Shown: positions 4,873-8,775 of the stretch, in pieces
How positions within the stretch are numbered: the first letter of the stretch is position 1
How the letters are laid out: every line of letters begins with the position of its first letter
Assembly (NCBI GenBank): GCA_902803035.1
Contig: CADCON010000047.1
Location: 1-8,775, forward strand
Reading direction: 5' to 3'
DNA from: an uncultured Ruminococcus sp.
Lineage (GTDB): Bacteria > Bacillota > Clostridia > Oscillospirales > Acutalibacteraceae
DNA: 8,775 nt
Made by a program: the position numbers and the translations under genes
The notes under the pieces: model-generated
What the model was told of the DNA's origin: nothing
Databases searched by the model: none
Seen by the model: only the letters and a program-made list of their open reading frames with translations

Positions 4873-6042
4873 ATGGATACACTATTTAATTTTATTGGCT
4901 CCCTTTTCGGATATGTATTGGGATTCTTCAATAACGTATTCGGAAATTACGGCGTTTCCATCATCTTATTCACTCTTTTTACCCGCATTCTGATGTTTCC
5001 GTTGACGATCAAGCAGCAGAAAGGCATGGCGGGTATGCAGAGATTGCAGCCGAAGATGAAGGAATTGCAGGAAAAATACGGCAATGACAAGGCTAAATAC
5101 AATGAAGAGGTCACAAAGCTGTATCAGAGGGAAGGACAGAGTCCCGCGGGGGGCTGTCTGCCGATGCTCATTCAGCTTCCGATTTTCTATGGCCTTTATC
5201 GTGCGATCTGTATGCCGATTACCTGTACGCTTCATCTTGACATTACCTCTGGCGCGCTTGGACAGGCGGTTGAACGCATCAAGTCGCTGAGCGACGTCTA
5301 TACGACCACCAACAGCTCCTATTATTCGCAGATCAATGTGATTGAAGCGGTCAGAAATATCGGGGATAATTACGCGGCGTATGGCTTTACACAGGCGCAG
5401 GTTGACGCGTTGAAGCCGATTTATGAACTTAGCAAGCAGTTCAACTTCCTTGGGATTGATTTGCTTTCCATTGCGAAATTCTGGAATCCCGCCATCATTC
5501 TGACATTTGTCGTGTTCTTTGCGAGCGCGGGCGGTATGCTCCTGACCAATAAGCTGACGGGCGCTGCCAATCAATCCCAGATGAAGGGCTGCAGTCCGAA
5601 TATGATGGGCGTTACGATGGGTCTGTTTTCCGCGTGGATTTCGCTTTCTGTCCCGTCCGCCATGGCGCTTTACTGGACCTGCACCAGCCTTTTTGCTCCC
5701 GCGCAGAGCTGGGTGGTCAATAAGTATTACAATGCCGCGATTCTAAACGCCAAGGCGGAAGCGCAGCGAATGGCTAAAATTAAGCTGCAAGAAGAAAGCG
5801 TCGTGAACGACGTGTATGCCAAAAAGGGAAAACGCACGTTTACGCCTATTTATTCGCTCCCGCAGCCAGCGGATGCGGAAGTTGTGACCTCGAAAGAATC
5901 TCAGGCCGCATCCGACAGTATAAAGACTTCTTCAACTGATGAGAATACCGCCAAAAAGGCTCCGGCCTCCAAAAAGAAAAAGGGCGGCAGAAATAACAGC
6001 AGGCAGTCATCCTCTGACTATCAGGGAAAAAAGAAAAAGTAG
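4873..6042 (+). CDS. yidC: membrane protein insertase YidC/Oxa1 family
   Basis: This 389-residue protein catalyses insertion of membrane proteins, alone or with Sec. Hydrophobic segments lie at about 3-20, 27-45 (with the groove arginine R38 in FTRILMFPLTIKQQ), 94-115 (GGCLPMLIQLPIFYGLY), 203-224 and 243-284. The charged stretch 46-90 is the cytosolic helical hairpin. No lipobox is visible at the N terminus, unlike SpoIIIJ-type lipoproteins. Residues about 117-195, between the second and third core segments, form an unusually long polar loop for a Gram-positive YidC. The C terminus (about 316-389) is a low-complexity tail ending in KKKK, suited to ribosome or RNA contact. The ATG has GGAGG at 4853-4857 with a long 15-nt spacing and no better in-frame start. 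It is followed 44 bp later by jag. Confidence 0.96.
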   Translation: MDTLFNFIGSLFGYVLGFFNNVFGNYGVSIILFTLFTRILMFPLTIKQQKGMAGMQRLQPKMKELQEKYGNDKAKYNEEVTKLYQREGQSPAGGCLPMLIQLPIFYGLYRAICMPITCTLHLDITSGALGQAVERIKSLSDVYTTTNSSYYSQINVIEAVRNIGDNYAAYGFTQAQVDALKPIYELSKQFNFLGIDLLSIAKFWNPAIILTFVVFFASAGGMLLTNKLTGAANQSQMKGCSPNMMGVTMGLFSAWISLSVPSAMALYWTCTSLFAPAQSWVVNKYYNAAILNAKAEAQRMAKIKLQEESVVNDVYAKKGKRTFTPIYSLPQPADAEVVTSKESQAASDSIKTSSTDENTAKKAPASKKKKGGRNNSRQSSSDYQGKKKK

Positions 6043-6086
6043 TTTAAAAAAATGTATTATACCTAAATTGAAAGGACGTTTCTGAA

Positions 6087-7001
6087 ATGAAGGAAATAAT
6101 TGTTACAGGTGCAACGATCGAAGAAGCACTTGAAAATGGTCGTGCTCAGCTTGAAGCCGATGCCGACAGCATTGAATATGAAGTTCTTGAGCAGCCACAG
6201 CAGAAGATTCTTGGAATTTTCGGCGGTGCTCCCGCAAAATTGCGTGTGTATGTCAAGAAGACGCCTGCTTCGGTTGCAATCGCTTATTTGACGGACATTC
6301 TGACTAACATGGGTGTCCATGACCTTGAAATTACGGAAGAAGTCACCGAGGAAAGAACCATTCTGAATATCAACGGCAATGATGATGATCTCGGCGTGGT
6401 TATTGGACATAGGGGAGACACGCTGACCGCTCTTCAGTATCTTGTCAGTCTGACAGCCAATAATGCCTGCGAAGGCTATTTCAAGGTTTCTCTGAATGTC
6501 AAGAATTTCAGGGAAAAGCGCGAAAAGACGCTGGAAACGGTTGCTTCCAAGACGGCGTTCAAAGCGATCAAGCTCCAGAAGAATATCGCTCTTGAGCCGA
6601 TGAGCCCCTATGAGAGAAGCATTATTCATACAGCCGTTCAGAATATTGACGGCGTTACAAGCTGGTCGGTCGGAGAGAATGAACGCCGCCACGTTGTCAT
6701 TGGTCCCGAAGGTCTTGATGAGGGCGCGGACGGTATTCCGGCAAAGTACGCCAAGCTGAATTCCAACCGCAGAGAACATGGCGGCAGAGGCTATGGCAAA
6801 GGCAATTATGGCCGCCGGAGAAACGATTATAACCGCAGTGGACGCGGCGGTCGCGGCGGCTACGGCCGTGGCGGCAGGGGAGAGTACCGCGAAAGAAGCA
6901 GCTATTCCAGAGCGAATACTCCCGCTGCTCCGACGACGCCTAAAAGCGATTATGAAGGCAGTTTTACCTACGGCAAAATTGATTTTGGCGGCAACGACTG
7001 A
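6087..7001 (+). CDS. jag: Jag/EloR-type KH-R3H RNA-binding protein with RG-rich tail
   Basis: Jag (EloR, KhpB) is an RNA-binding protein linked in other Gram-positives to cell elongation and envelope control, and is usually encoded beside yidC. Three domains are visible. The Jag N-terminal domain (1-57) has KILGIFGGAPAKLRVYV. A KH domain (about 66-142) has the GHRG loop at 107-110. An R3H domain (about 146-207) has the Arg-x3-His signature at R177 and H181 (ERSIIH). Beyond it, residues 229-270 are dense in RGG, GRG and YG repeats, an arginine-glycine tail that resembles RNA-binding disordered regions. The final 34 residues are acidic and polar. The start has GAAAGGA at 6070-6076. No terminator separates it from yidC, and a strong terminator follows at 7017-7061. 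Confidence 0.95.
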   Translation: MKEIIVTGATIEEALENGRAQLEADADSIEYEVLEQPQQKILGIFGGAPAKLRVYVKKTPASVAIAYLTDILTNMGVHDLEITEEVTEERTILNINGNDDDLGVVIGHRGDTLTALQYLVSLTANNACEGYFKVSLNVKNFREKREKTLETVASKTAFKAIKLQKNIALEPMSPYERSIIHTAVQNIDGVTSWSVGENERRHVVIGPEGLDEGADGIPAKYAKLNSNRREHGGRGYGKGNYGRRRNDYNRSGRGGRGGYGRGGRGEYRERSSYSRANTPAAPTTPKSDYEGSFTYGKIDFGGND

Positions 7002-7016
7002 TTGACTGATTTGATT

Positions 7017-7061
7017 AAAACTCTTGAATGAAGTGTCAAAAGCTTCATTCAAGAGTTTTTT
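7017..7061 (+). terminator. jag terminator, 17-bp perfect stem
   Basis: AAAACTCTTGAATGAAG (7017-7033) is exactly complementary to CTTCATTCAAGAGTTTT (7043-7059), with a 9-nt loop and a T run at 7056-7061. It ends the rnpA-yidD-yidC-jag unit 16 nt after the jag stop. The last T is also the first base of the first parS-like site. Confidence 0.95.
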
Positions 7062-7076
7062 GTTTCACGTGAAACG
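7061..7076 (+). promoter_or_regulatory. parS: parS-like site 1
   Basis: TGTTTCACGTGAAACG matches the bacterial chromosomal parS TGTTTCACGTGAAACA at 15 of 16 positions, differing only in the last base. parS is bound by ParB (Spo0J), which spreads along DNA as a CTP-dependent clamp and recruits SMC to organise and segregate the origin. The site abuts the jag terminator. Confidence 0.9.
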
Positions 7077-7098
7077 TATTATACGGTTGCCTGCTTCA

Positions 7099-7114
7099 TG
7101 GTTCACGTGAAACA
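7099..7114 (+). promoter_or_regulatory. parS: parS-like site 2
   Basis: TGGTTCACGTGAAACA matches parS at 15 of 16 positions, with G for T at the third base. The palindromic core TTCACGTGAA is intact. Its centre is 38 bp from that of site 1 and 40 bp from that of site 3. Confidence 0.9.
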
Positions 7115-7138
7115 AACCCGAAAAACCATAACATCATA

Positions 7139-7154
7139 TGTTTCACGTGAAACA
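7139..7154 (+). promoter_or_regulatory. parS: parS site 3 (perfect)
   Basis: TGTTTCACGTGAAACA is a perfect 16-bp palindrome identical to the common chromosomal parS sequence. It lies 41 bp upstream of the mnmE -35 hexamer, so ParB loaded here could spread over that promoter. It is the best candidate for the primary loading site of the three. Confidence 0.95.
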
Positions 7155-7195
7155 GCAAAAAAATAATAAAATAGTAAAATAATACGCTAAAGCAA

Positions 7196-7224
7196 TTGAA
7201 AAGCCGCAAGTAAAGTGATATAAT
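7196..7224 (+). promoter_or_regulatory. mnmE promoter with extended -10
   Basis: TTGAAA (7196-7201, 5 of 6) and TATAAT (7219-7224, perfect) are 17 bp apart, with TGA directly before the -10. The predicted start near 7231 leaves a short leader of about 25 nt containing the mnmE ribosome binding site GAAAGGAA (7241-7248). It follows the jag terminator, so mnmE-mnmG form a new transcription unit. Confidence 0.88.
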
Positions 7225-7255
7225 AGTCCTGAGAAATTGCGAAAGGAACAAGAAA

Positions 7256-8620
7256 ATGAATGAAACAATTGCGGCCATTTCTACGCCGCAGGCTTCTGGA
7301 GGAATTGGCATTGTCCGGATTTCTGGGATAAACGCGATTGGTGTCGCGGACAAGGTGTTCAGGTCTGCCGATCACAAGTCACTTTCAGAATCAAAAGGAT
7401 ATGCTGCTCATTACGGGAAGGTATACAATGGCGATTCCATCATAGACGAAGCAATTGCCTTTGTTTACCGCGCGCCGAAGAGCTATACGGGCGACAATAT
7501 CGTCGAATTGTCCTGCCACGGTGGTTTGTATATTATCCGAGAAGTGCTGCGCGCTGTGCTGAATAACGGAGCGAGACTGGCGCAGCCGGGTGAATTTACC
7601 AGAAGGGCGTTTGAAAATGGAAAAATATCTCTGACGCAGGCAGAAGCTGTGATGGATATAATTTCAGCACAAGGAGAACAGGCTGCTAAAGCCGCGCTTT
7701 CCGCGAGAGAGGGAAAGTTGGCGACACGAATTAATGAAATCAGAGAAAGATTGACAGGGTATGCGGCGCACCTTGCAGCGTGGGCGGATTATCCCGAAGA
7801 AGACCTGATTCCGGTTGACCGGAAGGATTTTACTCAAAACCTGGAGCAGTGCGCTCATGATCTGAAAAAAATGATTGCGGAAGGCGATGCCGGAAAGGTC
7901 ATCCGGGAGGGAGTGGACACTGTCATTGTCGGAAAGCCCAATGTCGGTAAATCGACACTGATGAATTGTCTGTCCGGTTGCGAAAGAAGCATCGTAACCC
8001 ATATCGCGGGAACAACGCGGGATATTGTGGAAGAAAAGGTCGTCCTCGGCGACATTATTCTTCGATTGGCTGATACCGCGGGAATTCGTACGACGAATGA
8101 TCCGGTTGAGAAGATAGGCGTGGATCGCGCCAAAAAAAGACTGGACACAGCCGGCTTGATTATTGCTGTCTTTGACAATTCATTGCCTTTGGATGAGGAT
8201 GATTTATCGTTAATGGAAGAGCTCAAGGATAAGCCGTGCGTCGCCGTCATAAATAAGAATGACATGGACAATAAGCTGGATATTTCGCTGATTGAAGCGC
8301 GCATTCCGAAGGTGATTACCATTTCGGCATTGAATCAGAATGGAATTGACGCGCTTTCGGATGCCATTGCGGATTTATTGGGAGTAGCAAACCTGAATCC
8401 CGCCGACGGTATTCTGTCAGGCGAAAGGCAGATGAATTGCTGCAGAAGGTGTCTTGAAATGGTCGATGAAGCCATTCATGCGCTGAAAACAGGCATGACA
8501 CTTGACGCGGTCAATGTCTCTCTCGACAGCGCAATTGAATTTTTGCTCGAATTGACAGGGGAGAGGGTCACGGAAGTTGTCACCAACGCGGTATTTCATC
8601 AGTTTTGCGTCGGAAAATAA
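7256..8620 (+). CDS. mnmE: tRNA uridine-5-carboxymethylaminomethyl(34) synthesis GTPase MnmE
   Basis: MnmE, with MnmG, modifies the wobble uridine (U34) of certain tRNAs to improve decoding. At 454 residues it has the family length. The N-terminal tetrahydrofolate-binding domain (1-118) opens ETIAAISTPQASGGIGIVRISG. A helical domain is split around the GTPase domain (about 217-377). The G motifs are complete: G1 GKPNVGKS (226-233), G2 AGTTRD (251-256), G3 DTAG (273-276), G4 NKND (333-336) and G5 SAL (357-359). The C-terminal FCVGK (450-454) retains the conserved cysteine and GK end. The ATG has a well-placed GAAAGGAA. It is 26 bp upstream of mnmG with no terminator between, so the two are probably co-transcribed. 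Confidence 0.98.
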   Translation: MNETIAAISTPQASGGIGIVRISGINAIGVADKVFRSADHKSLSESKGYAAHYGKVYNGDSIIDEAIAFVYRAPKSYTGDNIVELSCHGGLYIIREVLRAVLNNGARLAQPGEFTRRAFENGKISLTQAEAVMDIISAQGEQAAKAALSAREGKLATRINEIRERLTGYAAHLAAWADYPEEDLIPVDRKDFTQNLEQCAHDLKKMIAEGDAGKVIREGVDTVIVGKPNVGKSTLMNCLSGCERSIVTHIAGTTRDIVEEKVVLGDIILRLADTAGIRTTNDPVEKIGVDRAKKRLDTAGLIIAVFDNSLPLDEDDLSLMEELKDKPCVAVINKNDMDNKLDISLIEARIPKVITISALNQNGIDALSDAIADLLGVANLNPADGILSGERQMNCCRRCLEMVDEAIHALKTGMTLDAVNVSLDSAIEFLLELTGERVTEVVTNAVFHQFCVGK

Positions 8621-8646
8621 TGAAATAATGATATGGGAGTAATTAA

Positions 8647-8775
8647 ATGGAATTTGAAGCAGGTAATTATGAAGTTGCCGTCATCGGTGCAGGACACGCA
8701 GGTACAGAAGCGGCTCTCGCTTCTGCCAGATTAGGCTGCCATACGATTGTCTTCTCCATCAATCTGGATTCTGTA
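8647..8775 (+). CDS. mnmG: tRNA uridine modification enzyme MnmG (5' part, cut by window end)
   Basis: Only the first 43 codons are present. They begin MEFEAGNYEVAVIGAGHAG, with the dinucleotide (FAD) binding GAGHAG at residues 14-19, followed by TEAALASARLG, the conserved start of MnmG (GidA). MnmG is the FAD-dependent partner of MnmE in wobble-uridine modification. A GGGAG ribosome binding site (8635-8639) is 7 nt upstream of the ATG. The remainder, usually about 600 residues or more, lies outside the window. Confidence 0.96.
   Translation, partial: MEFEAGNYEVAVIGAGHAGTEAALASARLGCHTIVFSINLDSV

Noticed and set aside
6063..7052. Minus-strand open frame (329 codons) antisense to jag
   Set aside because: It is a shadow of jag. 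Its alanine-rich stretch is just the complement of the RG-rich tail, and it would end across the jag ribosome binding site.

Overview
This window is the replication-origin core of a low-to-mid GC Firmicute chromosome, most likely a member of the Clostridia (Oscillospiraceae/Ruminococcaceae-like). The reasons are the gene order dnaN <- dnaA <- | -> rpmH -> rnpA -> yidD -> yidC -> jag -> mnmE -> mnmG, the Gram-positive-type purine-rich ribosome binding sites, strong sigma-A promoters and a YidC without the large proteobacterial periplasmic domain. The exact taxon is inference. All genes are housekeeping families, and I see no mobile element, CRISPR array, rRNA or tRNA.

Left part (1-3071, minus strand): dnaN (sliding clamp) and dnaA (initiator) are separated by a 557-bp gap that looks like oriC. 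From the dnaN side, the gap holds a consensus-like dnaN promoter, a terminator-like hairpin, one outlying DnaA box, an A/T-rich unwinding stretch, a DnaA-trio run (TAG TAG CAG CAG TAG), a short G-rich spacer, a field of DnaA boxes (many ending CCACC), and an intrinsic terminator for dnaA. dnaA and dnaN therefore appear to be separate transcription units.

Middle (3072-4116): a divergent A/T-rich region carries the dnaA promoter (minus), an 18-bp palindrome, three DnaA-box-like 9-mers spaced exactly 12 bp apart, and a perfect-hexamer promoter for rpmH (plus) followed by a ~150-nt leader. rpmH (ribosomal protein L34) is followed by an unusually long, structured 377-bp gap with a terminator before rnpA.

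Right part (4117-8775, plus strand): rnpA (RNase P protein) overlaps yidD by 4 bp. A 184-bp leader with a possible 27-codon ORF and two overlapping hairpins precedes yidC (membrane insertase). jag (KH-R3H RNA-binding protein with an RG-rich tail) follows yidC and ends at a 17-bp perfect-stem terminator. Immediately after it lie three parS-like centromere sites within 94 bp, then a strong promoter, mnmE and the start of mnmG (tRNA wobble-uridine modification).

Functionally the window couples replication initiation (dnaA, oriC, dnaN), origin segregation (parS), translation and RNA maturation (L34, RNase P, MnmE/MnmG) and membrane protein biogenesis (YidC/YidD/Jag). The most notable items are the parS triplet, the complete-looking unwinding-site architecture with variant DnaA boxes, the possible regulatory leader of yidC, and the long rpmH-rnpA spacer. 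I do not see evidence for a wholly new biological system.
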